Position numbers and translations under genes: made by a program. This document shows positions 15,006 through 21,814 of a stretch of 33,067 bases of DNA, piece by piece. The notes under the pieces were generated by a model. The model was not told where the DNA came from. It made no database searches and saw nothing but the letters and a program-made list of their open reading frames with translations. Position 1 is the first letter of the stretch. Every line of letters starts with the position of its first letter. Source of the DNA: Nocardioides lacusdianchii (GTDB lineage: Bacteria; Actinomycetota; Actinomycetes; Propionibacteriales; Nocardioidaceae). Location of the stretch: the NCBI RefSeq assembly GCF_020102855.1, contig NZ_JADHZD010000027.1, positions 1 to 33,067 of the forward strand, written 5' to 3'.

Positions 15006-16544
15006 TCACTCCTGTGCCTGGTAGGAAAGCGTGGACATCATGCCGGTCTCGGCGTGGTAGATGTTGTGGCAGTGGGTCGCCCACTGTCCTGGGTTGTCGG
15101 CTTCGAGGTCGACGTCGAGGGTCGCCATGGGGCGCACGATGACCGTGTCCTTGCGGGCTCCGCCGCCCCTCAGCGCGAAGGTGTGGCCGTGCACGTGCAT
15201 GGGGTGGAACATCATCGACTGGTTGACGAAGCGCAGCCGGACCCGCTCACCCTGAATCAGCCGCAACGGGTCGGTGTCGGGGAAGGTCTTGCCGTTGATG
15301 GTCCAGCGGTAGGGCGCCATGGTGCCGCCCAGGACCAGGTCGTGGGTTCGGTCGGCCGACCGTCGGTCCAGGCGGGCTGACTCGACCGCCGACAGCGCCG
15401 TGCCGAGCAGTACCTTGCCCGACAGCTCGCGGACCTTGACGTCAGCCGCGGGCGGGCGACCGGCGCCGGTGCGGATCACGGCCAGCGCCTGGCCTTGTTT
15501 GCCCTCGGCCGAGGCAACCAGCGCGAACACGCCGTCGCCGATGGTGACGGTGGCGTCGAAGCGCTCGCCCATCCCGATCAGTAGCGCGTCGGTGGGCACC
15601 GGCACGACGGGGAAGCCGTCGCTGTGCGTGACGGTCATGCGGTGCCCACCGACGGCGACCCGGAACGCCGTGTCCGAGCCGGCGTTGACGAAGCGGATCC
15701 GAACGCGTTGACCCGGCTTCGCCGACAGCGTGGCCGGATCGGCGGCTGTCCGGCCGTTGAGCAGGTAGTACGGGTAGGTGATATCCCCGGCACCACCGAG
15801 CAGGGGCGACCGCATGGCCTCCATCCCACCCATAGCGCCCATCGAGCCGTGGTCCATCCCCTCCATGTCCATGCCGCCCATGTCGTGCATGCCGCCCATG
15901 GAGTCGTCGCCGCCGGCTTGCTGCAGGTCGGACAGCACCTGGTCCGGGGTGCGGCCCGTCCCGTCGACCCAGTCGTCCAGGACGACGATCCACTCGGCGT
16001 CGTACTCACCGGGCTCGTCCGGGTCGTCGACGACCAGGACGCCGTACAGGCCACGGTCCAGCTGAACTCCGGAGTGCGGATGGTAGAAGTACGTGCCGGG
16101 GTCAGGGGCGGTGAACTCGTACCGGAAGGTCCCTCCGGCGGGGATCGGGTCTTGTGTCATGCCGGGCACGCCGTCCATGTCGTTGCGCAGTGCGAGGCCG
16201 TGCCAGTGCACGCTGGTGGCGTCCGGGAGCTGGTTGGCGACGTCGACGCGGAGCACGTCTCCGGCGTCGACGCGGAGCAGCGGTCCCGGTGCGGTGTCGC
16301 CGTAGGCCCACGTGCTCACGGTCTGGCCACCCAGGTCGAGGGTCATCGGCTGTGGAGTGAGTCGGGCGGTAACGAGTCGAGCTCCGGGCTTCCGGCGCGC
16401 CGCCTCCGCCGCTGCTACCGCGTCGGCGGCGGGCCCGACCGCGGTGCCAGTGGACCGATTGCAAGCGGCGAGGCCGCCGAGGGCGGCCACGCCTGCGAGT
16501 CCGGCGGCCCCGCGAAGGACGGCGCGACGAGTGATCTCGGACAA
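15006..16544 (-). CDS. Tat-exported multicopper oxidase, lipoprotein
   Basis: A 512-residue extracytoplasmic multicopper oxidase that probably oxidises Cu(I) to the less toxic Cu(II). It begins with a Tat signal (TRRAVLRGAAGLAGVAALGG) followed by LAAC, with Cys28 as the probable lipid-modified residue. Copper motifs are all present: SVHWHGLALRNDMDG (H113, H115), YFYHPHSG, HPMHVHGH and the C-terminal THCHNIYHAETGMM. Residues 216-244 form a Met/His-rich insert (MGGMHDMGGMDMEGMDHGSM and beyond), as in CueO/CopA-type oxidases, where it captures Cu(I). It follows the SHOCT gene by about 60 bases and leads the rest of the operon. Confidence 0.93.
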   Translation of the reverse strand: MSEITRRAVLRGAAGLAGVAALGGLAACNRSTGTAVGPAADAVAAAEAARRKPGARLVTARLTPQPMTLDLGGQTVSTWAYGDTAPGPLLRVDAGDVLRVDVANQLPDATSVHWHGLALRNDMDGVPGMTQDPIPAGGTFRYEFTAPDPGTYFYHPHSGVQLDRGLYGVLVVDDPDEPGEYDAEWIVVLDDWVDGTGRTPDQVLSDLQQAGGDDSMGGMHDMGGMDMEGMDHGSMGAMGGMEAMRSPLLGGAGDITYPYYLLNGRTAADPATLSAKPGQRVRIRFVNAGSDTAFRVAVGGHRMTVTHSDGFPVVPVPTDALLIGMGERFDATVTIGDGVFALVASAEGKQGQALAVIRTGAGRPPAADVKVRELSGKVLLGTALSAVESARLDRRSADRTHDLVLGGTMAPYRWTINGKTFPDTDPLRLIQGERVRLRFVNQSMMFHPMHVHGHTFALRGGGARKDTVIVRPMATLDVDLEADNPGQWATHCHNIYHAETGMMSTLSYQAQE

Positions 16545-16607
16545 GTGGGGGCTCCTGACTCAGGTTCGGCGAGAGGCGAGATGTGCGAGGCGGGAAGGGG
16601 CGAGCGG

Positions 16608-16853
16608 CTAGTGCACCGAGGCACGCAGCACACTGCTGCGGGCGTGGTACTCGTCTTCGTCGATCTCGCCTCGGGCGAACCGCTCGTCGAGGATCTGCAT
16701 CGGGTCGCGGCGGTCCGGGGTGGACCCACCGGGGCGCTGCGTGCGGAACAGGGCGAGAACGGCAAAGACCACCAACGCCCAGAACGCGACCATGGCCACG
16801 GTCATGATGATCCAACCGCCCCAACCCATGCCGTCGTGGTACCAGCCCATCAT
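16608..16853 (-). CDS. SHOCT-domain small membrane protein
   Basis: An 81-residue protein with an N-terminal Met/Trp/His-rich segment (MMGWYHDGMGWGGW), one hydrophobic helix (about 15-37) and a C-terminal SHOCT domain. The SHOCT part reads DPMQILDERFARGEIDEDEY. SHOCT proteins are frequent beside metal-efflux genes and are thought to take part in oligomerisation. The start at 16853 is set by AAGGAG about 9-10 bases upstream; a second ATG precedes the sequence MGWY directly. It is the first gene of the minus-strand multicopper oxidase operon, with a TGAAG box about 80 bases upstream. Confidence 0.85.
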   Translation of the reverse strand: MMGWYHDGMGWGGWIIMTVAMVAFWALVVFAVLALFRTQRPGGSTPDRRDPMQILDERFARGEIDEDEYHARSSVLRASVH

Positions 16854-16928
16854 GGTCCTCAGCTCCTTCGCTTGGCTTGGTGACTCCCACGATTGCCCGG
16901 GCACCACTGTGTCCCGGTCGCGTTCATG

Positions 16929-16944
16929 TGAAGGTTCGCTGAAG
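16929..16944 (+). promoter_or_regulatory. Tandem TGAAG box 3 (putative response-regulator site)
   Basis: TGAAGGTTCGCTGAAG lies in the divergent intergenic region between the SHOCT/multicopper oxidase operon (minus) and the two-component genes (plus). Both units may be controlled from this site, which would also give autoregulation. Confidence 0.7.
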
Positions 16945-16997
16945 AACCTGCCCTCACCGGTGCTGACCTACGGCTGGCCGGGCAGCGGACTGAGACC

Positions 16998-17774
16998 ATG
17001 GCGGGTATGGGCGAGGACGTCATGGACGAGAAGGCCGGCTCACCGGCAGGGGGTGCCGCGGGTGGCCGCCCCCGAACCGGTCTCCGGGCGATGGTGGTCG
17101 AAGACGAGACGCAGTTGGCCGGACTCATCGGCAGCTACCTCGAGCGCGACGGCTTCGAGGTGGCGGTGGTTCATGACGGACTCGAGGCGGTGGAGGCCGC
17201 GCGCGCCGTCGACCCGGACGTCGTCGTGCTGGACCTGGGCCTGCCCAGCCTGGACGGGGTGGAGGTCTGTCGGCAGCTGCGCACCTTCTCCGATGCCTAC
17301 GTGGTGATGCTGACCGCACGCAGCGAGGAGATCGACACGCTCATCGGGCTCTCGGTGGGGGCTGATGACTACCTGACCAAGCCGTTCAGCCCCCGGATCC
17401 TGATGGCCCGGATCCAGGCCATGCTCCGCAGGCCCCGCCCATCAGGAACCTCGTCCGATGCTTTGGAAGGTGCCCGCGCCTTCGGTCCGCTCGTCATCCA
17501 CCCGCTGGGACGCGACGTGTGGCTCGACGGCGAGCCCGTGGCGCTCACGCGCACCGAGTTCGACCTCCTCGCCGCCCTGTCCGAGCGGCCGCGGATGGCG
17601 TTCAGCCGCCGCCAGCTCATCGACGCCGTCTGGGGGCCCTCGTGGGTCGGTGACGAGCACCTGGTCGACGTGCACGTCGGCCACCTGCGCCGCAAGCTGG
17701 ACGACGACGCCACCCAGGCGCGGTTCATCCGGACCGTCCGTGGCGTCGGCTACCGGATGGGCACAGGGCAGTGA
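16998..17774 (+). CDS. OmpR/CopR-family response regulator
   Basis: A 258-residue regulator. The receiver domain (about 28-145) has VVEDE acidic residues, the phosphorylated Asp79 in VVVLDLGLP and Lys128 in DDYLTKPF. The winged-helix DNA-binding domain (about 160-255) contains TRTEFDLLAALSERP and ends RFIRTVRGVGYRMG. About 27 polar residues before the receiver domain are unusual; later ATG codons (17007 and 17022) could be the true start. The stop overlaps the sensor-kinase start (GTGA). The island's five TGAAG boxes are the natural candidates for its binding sites. Copper as the signal is inferred from all neighbours. Confidence 0.93.
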   Translation: MAGMGEDVMDEKAGSPAGGAAGGRPRTGLRAMVVEDETQLAGLIGSYLERDGFEVAVVHDGLEAVEAARAVDPDVVVLDLGLPSLDGVEVCRQLRTFSDAYVVMLTARSEEIDTLIGLSVGADDYLTKPFSPRILMARIQAMLRRPRPSGTSSDALEGARAFGPLVIHPLGRDVWLDGEPVALTRTEFDLLAALSERPRMAFSRRQLIDAVWGPSWVGDEHLVDVHVGHLRRKLDDDATQARFIRTVRGVGYRMGTGQ

Positions 17775-18895
17775 CAAGCCCAGCACTCGTGGCGGACACG
17801 GTCCGTGCCCGGCCGCGGTTCGCCGCTCGGCTCCTGGTCGCCCAGGCCCTGGTGCTGGTGGCCGGGGCCCTGACCACCTGGCTGGTCGCCTCCGTCGTCG
17901 GACCCAGCATCTTCAGCGACCACCTCCAGCAGGCCGGTGACACCCACACCGCCGAGGAGACCCGTCACGTCGAGGAGGCCTTCGCCTCGGCGCTGGTCCT
18001 CTCGGTCTCTCTCGCGCTGCTCGCCTCGGTCCTCGCCGCGCTGGCAGTCTCGTGGTACTTCAGCCGCCGGGTGCAGCGCTCGATCGGCGTCGTGGCCGCC
18101 GCCGCAGCGCAGATCGCCGCCGGACGGTACGACGCCCGGGTGCCCGACCCGGGTCTGGGCGGCGAGTTCGCCTCGCTCGCATTGACCTACAACCGCCTCG
18201 CGGAGAAGCTCGAAGCGACCGAGTCGACGCGGCGCAGCATGCTGGCCGACCTGGCCCACGAGATGCGCACGCCCCTGGCCACGATCGACGCCCACCTCGA
18301 GGCCGTCGAGGACGGCGTCCGAGCCCTGGACGACGACACCCTGGGCATCATCCGCGGCTCCACAGGCCGCCTGCGCCGCCTCGCCGAGGACATGACAGCG
18401 GTCTCCCAGGCGGAGGAGGGACTCGACGTCACGCTGCGACCGATGGCCGCGGCTGACGTGGCTGCCGCGGCCGCCGACGTCGCCCGCGACCGTTACGCCG
18501 CCGCGGGGGTAGACCTGCGCACGGAGCTCGCCGACGCCGGCCAGGTCCGCGTCGACGCCGACCGGTTCGGACAGGTGCTCGGCAACCTGCTCGACAACGC
18601 CCTGCGCCACACTCCCGCGGGCGGGTCCGTGACCCTGCGCTGCCGCCGGATCGACCAATGGGTGGAGTATCGCGTCGTAGACACCGGCCAGGGGGTGGCG
18701 GCCGAGCACCTGCCGCACCTGTTCGACCGGTTCTACCGTGCCGACACCGCCCGCGACCGTGGCCATGGCGGCTCGGGCATCGGGCTGTCCATCGCCCGCG
18801 CCCTCGTCGAGGCACATGGCGGTGGGATCTCGGTGACAAGCGCCGGGCCCGGACTCGGGGCCACGTTCACGGTGCGGCTACCCGTCCTCCGGTAG
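17771..18895 (+). CDS. Membrane sensor histidine kinase
   Basis: A 374-residue kinase partner of the preceding regulator. Two transmembrane helices (about 18-42 and 71-96) enclose a very short outside loop of about 28 residues containing His51, His59 and His66, a plausible Cu(I)/Cu(II) site. HAMP follows (97-150), then the H-box LADLAHEMRTPLATI with His163. The N-box is GNLLDNALRH, and the ATP-binding G boxes are DTGQGV and GGSGIGLSIARALVEAHGG. The GTG start overlaps the regulator stop, so translation is coupled. A short UUCG hairpin lies right at the end. The sensed metal is inference. Confidence 0.93.
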   Translation: MTSPALVADTVRARPRFAARLLVAQALVLVAGALTTWLVASVVGPSIFSDHLQQAGDTHTAEETRHVEEAFASALVLSVSLALLASVLAALAVSWYFSRRVQRSIGVVAAAAAQIAAGRYDARVPDPGLGGEFASLALTYNRLAEKLEATESTRRSMLADLAHEMRTPLATIDAHLEAVEDGVRALDDDTLGIIRGSTGRLRRLAEDMTAVSQAEEGLDVTLRPMAAADVAAAAADVARDRYAAAGVDLRTELADAGQVRVDADRFGQVLGNLLDNALRHTPAGGSVTLRCRRIDQWVEYRVVDTGQGVAAEHLPHLFDRFYRADTARDRGHGGSGIGLSIARALVEAHGGGISVTSAGPGLGATFTVRLPVLR

Positions 18896-18908
18896 GGCCT
18901 TCGGGCCC
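18895..18908 (+). terminator. Short UUCG hairpin after the sensor kinase
   Basis: GGGCC-TTCG-GGCCC forms a 5-bp GC stem with a stable UUCG loop directly at the TAG of the sensor kinase gene. No T-run follows, so it is at best a weak or Rho-assisted terminator. Confidence 0.45.
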
Positions 18909-18935
18909 GGACATCCGGGACCAACCGCCGGGCAT

Positions 18936-18951
18936 CTTCAGCGAACCTTCA
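18936..18951 (-). promoter_or_regulatory. Tandem TGAAG box 4 (inverted orientation)
   Basis: On the minus strand this reads TGAAGGTTCGCTGAAG, identical to boxes 2 and 3. It lies between the sensor kinase and the redox operon (start 19027, plus strand), about 75 bases upstream of that start. Confidence 0.7.
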
Positions 18952-19026
18952 CACAACCTCGCCGCTTTTCCCCGAGCACCCCGTCGACGCTGGACCGTGT
19001 CGAACCAGCGCGCCTGAGGGGAAGCC

Positions 19027-19353
19027 ATGTCATCACCCACGCCGGCATTCGAGCCGCTCCGGATCACCGTCGTGGACAGCGAGACCTGCCACTTCTGCGA
19101 GGACGCACACCGGGCGCTCACGGCGCTCGCAGCCAGCTACCCGCTCGCGGTCGACACGGTGGATGTGCGCAGCGAGGCGGGACAGGCGTTGATGGCACGC
19201 CACCGCGCGCCGATGAGCCCGCTGGTCCTCCTCGACGGCACCTTCTTCAGCAGCGGACGCCTGCCACGACGCAAGCTGGAGAAGCTCCTCAAGAACAGGT
19301 ACGACGACGCACCAAGCACCGCCGTCGCGGCGAGGGAAACCCACCATGGGTGA
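19027..19353 (+). CDS. Glutaredoxin/thioredoxin-like CxxC protein
   Basis: A 108-residue cytoplasmic protein of the thioredoxin fold. The active-site motif is CHFC in DSETCHFCEDAH (about 21-24), and the cis-Pro region is APMSPLVLLDG. There is no signal peptide. The C-terminus is KLLKNRYDDAP. GAGGGGAAG precedes the ATG. Its last eight bases overlap the CcdA-like gene, so it is likely a thiol donor for that carrier. It may pass electrons outward to the membrane redox system needed under copper stress (inference). Confidence 0.85.
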   Translation: MSSPTPAFEPLRITVVDSETCHFCEDAHRALTALAASYPLAVDTVDVRSEAGQALMARHRAPMSPLVLLDGTFFSSGRLPRRKLEKLLKNRYDDAPSTAVAARETHHG

Positions 19354-20290
19354 CCTGCTGACCACCGGCTCGGTCCTCGCCGCGTTCTTCGCCGGAGGCG
19401 TCGCCCTGTTCGCACCGTGCTGCATCGTCTTCCTCGCCCCGTCCTACCTGGCTGTGGCGGTGAAGAACCGGCGGTGGCGACTGCTGCCGCTCACCTTCGT
19501 GTTCGCCGCCGGCCTCGCGCTCGTGCTCGTGCCGATCACGCTGGGCATGAGCCTGGTGGCCTCCACCATCGCGAACTACCACGCACCGCTGTACTACGCC
19601 GGCGGAGCGCTGATGCTCGCGTTGGCGGGGCTCAGCCTGTCCGGCCGGATGCTCAGCCTGCCATCGTTCCTACGGGCCCCCGACACCACCCGCGGGGACT
19701 CCGCAAGCTTCTTCGCCCTCGGCGTCTTCTCCGGAATCGCCAGCTCCTGCTGCGCTCCGGTGCTCGCCGGGGTGATGACCCTGTCCGCCCTGTCAGGCTC
19801 CGCCATCGGTGGAGTGACGCTGGGACTGGCCTACACCTTCGGCATGGTGTTCCCGCTGTTCGTGATGGCCCTTCTCTGGGACCGCTTCCGGCTCGGGGAG
19901 CGGGGCTTCCTGCGGGCCACGCCGGTCCGCCTTCGGCTGGCGGGCAAGGTGCTGGCGACCAACACCATCAACATCGCGGTCGCCGCCGCGTTTACGGTCA
20001 TGGGTGGCTTCGTCATCTACCTGGCCAACACCGGCCAGATGACCGGTGGTCCGGGGTTCCAGGTCTCCATCGGCAAGGGACTGTCCGAGGTCTTCGCCCG
20101 CATCGAGACGTGGGTCGACCCGGTCCCCGAGCCGGTGCTCGGACTCGCGGTGCTGGCCCTCGCCGCAGTCTTCGTCATCGCCACCCTGCGTGACCGACAC
20201 CGACCGGACGCATCGACCGACGCGGACCCCGACGAGGATCCCGCCTGCCACGGCCCGGGCGTCGGCGCCCACCCCGACAACCACAGCTGA
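19346..20290 (+). CDS. CcdA/DsbD-like membrane thiol carrier
   Basis: A 314-residue membrane protein of the cytochrome-c-biogenesis (CcdA/DsbD) type. It moves reducing power across the membrane through paired cysteines. The Cys pairs are FAPCCIVFLAP (C25-C26) and SSCCAPVL (C135-C136), unusually as adjacent CC rather than single Cys in each half. Hydrophobic segments number six to seven, followed by a final helix (about 269-286) and a polar His/Asp-rich tail. The ATG overlaps the preceding gene. The thioredoxin-like gene follows 22 bases later. No cytochrome genes are near, so a copper-stress role is more likely than haem-protein assembly (inference). Confidence 0.87.
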   Translation: MGDLLTTGSVLAAFFAGGVALFAPCCIVFLAPSYLAVAVKNRRWRLLPLTFVFAAGLALVLVPITLGMSLVASTIANYHAPLYYAGGALMLALAGLSLSGRMLSLPSFLRAPDTTRGDSASFFALGVFSGIASSCCAPVLAGVMTLSALSGSAIGGVTLGLAYTFGMVFPLFVMALLWDRFRLGERGFLRATPVRLRLAGKVLATNTINIAVAAAFTVMGGFVIYLANTGQMTGGPGFQVSIGKGLSEVFARIETWVDPVPEPVLGLAVLALAAVFVIATLRDRHRPDASTDADPDEDPACHGPGVGAHPDNHS

Positions 20291-20312
20291 CCCGGACCCT
20301 GGAGGAAACATC

Positions 20313-20936
20313 ATGTCGCACAAGGCCGCCGAGCAATCCCGTAACGAACGCCGTCAGTGCGCGGAACAGGCCGCGCGGGCATCCGGTCGTCGCCGCCGCC
20401 TGCGCATCATGATCGGCACGGCCAGTGCATTGGCTCTGGTCGCCGCGGTGACAGCCATGATGCTCACCTCGCGCCCCGAGTCCTCCGACGCGATCCGCAC
20501 CGCCCCCGACTTCACCCTCACCGACACCGGCGGCTCCGAACACACCCTGGCTCAACACCGCGGCGAGAACGTGCTCCTGTACTTCTCCGAGGGCGCCGGG
20601 TGCCAGTCCTGCATCGTCCAGATGGGCGAGATCGAGAAGCAAGCGGCAGCCTTCGAGAAGCTCGACGTCACCGTGCTGCCGATCGTGATGAACACCCGCG
20701 AGCAGATCACCGCCGACATGACCGCCAGCGGAGTCACCACACCGTTCCTGCTCGACGACGGCACGGTCTCCGAGGCCTACGGAACCCTCGGCAAAGGCAT
20801 GCATGCCGGACTGCCCGGGCACAGCTTCGTGCTCATCGACAGGCAGGGCCGACAGCGCTGGTACGGCGAATACCCCTCCATGTGGCTGGCACCCCAGGAC
20901 CTGCTCGACGAGATCCGCAGCAACCTCAGCGCCTGA
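20313..20936 (+). CDS. Membrane-anchored TlpA/AhpC-like thiol protein
   Basis: A 207-residue protein with a polar N-terminus, one hydrophobic anchor (about 34-52) and an extracytoplasmic thioredoxin/peroxiredoxin-like domain. The domain begins TAPDFTLTDTGGSEHTL. The active-site motif is CQSC in EGAGCQSCIVQ, and GHSFVLIDRQGRQRWYGEYP closes the fold. The ATG at 20313 has GGAGG upstream. As the third gene of the operon with the CcdA-like carrier, it is the likely acceptor of reducing power on the outer face. It may keep copper-binding cysteines reduced or chaperone copper. A peroxidase role cannot be excluded. Confidence 0.86.
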   Translation: MSHKAAEQSRNERRQCAEQAARASGRRRRLRIMIGTASALALVAAVTAMMLTSRPESSDAIRTAPDFTLTDTGGSEHTLAQHRGENVLLYFSEGAGCQSCIVQMGEIEKQAAAFEKLDVTVLPIVMNTREQITADMTASGVTTPFLLDDGTVSEAYGTLGKGMHAGLPGHSFVLIDRQGRQRWYGEYPSMWLAPQDLLDEIRSNLSA

Positions 20937-20960
20937 CCACCGAGGCAGAGCCGATCTCGA

Positions 20961-20976
20961 TGAAGGTTCGATGAAG
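20961..20976 (+). promoter_or_regulatory. Tandem TGAAG box 5 (putative response-regulator site)
   Basis: TGAAGGTTCGATGAAG, one base different from the 16-bp core. It lies 15 bases upstream of the -35-like TTGTGG of the csoR promoter, a good position for activation. Confidence 0.65.
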
Positions 20977-20991
20977 GTCTCTCCGGCCACC

Positions 20992-21019
20992 TTGTGGGAG
21001 TACCCCATGGGGGTATAGT
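20992..21019 (+). promoter_or_regulatory. csoR promoter with CsoR operator
   Basis: TACCCCATGGGGGTA (21001-21015) is a near-perfect palindrome of the CsoR box type (TACCCC...GGGGTA). The -35-like TTGTGG (20992-20997) and -10 TATAGT (21014-21019) flank it with a 16-bp spacer, so CsoR bound here would block RNA polymerase. The start of csoR is 50 bases downstream. Confidence 0.8.
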
Positions 21020-21069
21020 CAACTGCGAAGGCAGACACCCCGTCCGGGCACAGGCAGAGGAGGGTCGCG

Positions 21070-21354
21070 ATGCCAGCCGAACCGGGATACCTCACCGAGA
21101 AGCAGGCAGTGCTGACCCGGCTGCGCCGCATCGAGGGCCAGATTCGCGGCCTGCAGCGCCTGGTGGACGAGGAGCAGTACTGCATCGACATCCTCACCCA
21201 GGTCACGGCGGCGACGAAGGCCCTCGAAGGCGTGGCGCTCGTTCTCCTCGACCAGCACCTCGAGCACTGCCTGACCCACGCCACCGACCCCGCCGAGGCC
21301 CAACAGAAGCTCAACGAGGCCTCCGCAGCGATCCGACGACTCGTCCGCTCATGA
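21070..21354 (+). CDS. csoR: Copper-sensing repressor CsoR
   Basis: A 94-residue all-helical repressor that lets go of DNA when Cu(I) binds. The metal ligands are in place: Cys38 (QYCIDIL), His63 and Cys67 (DQHLEHCL). This is the same order and spacing as Cys36-His61-Cys65 of the mycobacterial protein. The N-terminal helix KQAVLTRLRRIEGQIRGLQR is the family signature. GGAGGGTCGCG precedes the ATG. It is the first gene of the copper export operon, and the promoter holds its own operator, so it autoregulates and controls copZ, copA and the second ATPase. Confidence 0.95.
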   Translation: MPAEPGYLTEKQAVLTRLRRIEGQIRGLQRLVDEEQYCIDILTQVTAATKALEGVALVLLDQHLEHCLTHATDPAEAQQKLNEASAAIRRLVRS

Positions 21355-21380
21355 CCGACCCGACCAACGAAGGAGCACCC

Positions 21381-21761
21381 ATGCCCGCCCCACACACCAG
21401 CCACGAACTCCAGTTGGCCGACAGCCCCCCGAACGGCGGTGGCTGCGGCTGCGGAGGATGCGGCTGCGGCTCCAACACCGAGACCGGTAGTTCCACCGGC
21501 ACCAGGATCGAATCGACCGCCACCGCCGCAACGAAGGGAAACGAAATGACCACGACCAGCTACGACGTGACGGGGATGACCTGCGGCCACTGCGCCAGCG
21601 CCGTCACCAGCGAGCTCAAGAGCCTGGACGGCGTCAGCGACGTCTCCGTCGACCTCGTCGCCGGCGGGACCTCGTCGGTCACCGTGACCAGCGCCCAGCC
21701 CCTCGATCGGGCGCAGGTCGCCGCAGCCCTCGACGAGGCCGGCGACTACCACCTCGCCTGA
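21381..21761 (+). CDS. copZ: Copper chaperone CopZ with Cys-rich N-terminal extension
   Basis: The HMA domain, starting at Met56 (21546), carries YDVTGMTCGHCASAVTSELK, the CxxC that binds Cu(I) and hands it to CopA. The same frame is open back to an ATG at 21381 with AAGGAG upstream, which adds 55 residues including GGGCGCGGCGCGSN, a Cys/Gly-rich segment with five cysteines. Both starts have possible ribosome sites (GAAGGGAAACGAA before 21546), so a long and a short form are possible. The 381-bp gene lies 26 bases after csoR and 53 bases before copA. The extension may store extra copper (inference). Confidence 0.85.
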   Translation: MPAPHTSHELQLADSPPNGGGCGCGGCGCGSNTETGSSTGTRIESTATAATKGNEMTTTSYDVTGMTCGHCASAVTSELKSLDGVSDVSVDLVAGGTSSVTVTSAQPLDRAQVAAALDEAGDYHLA

Positions 21762-21814
21762 CGGGCCAGGTCCCTCACGTCCGAAGCGCGATCCATCCCC
21801 CAGGAGGCACAGTC

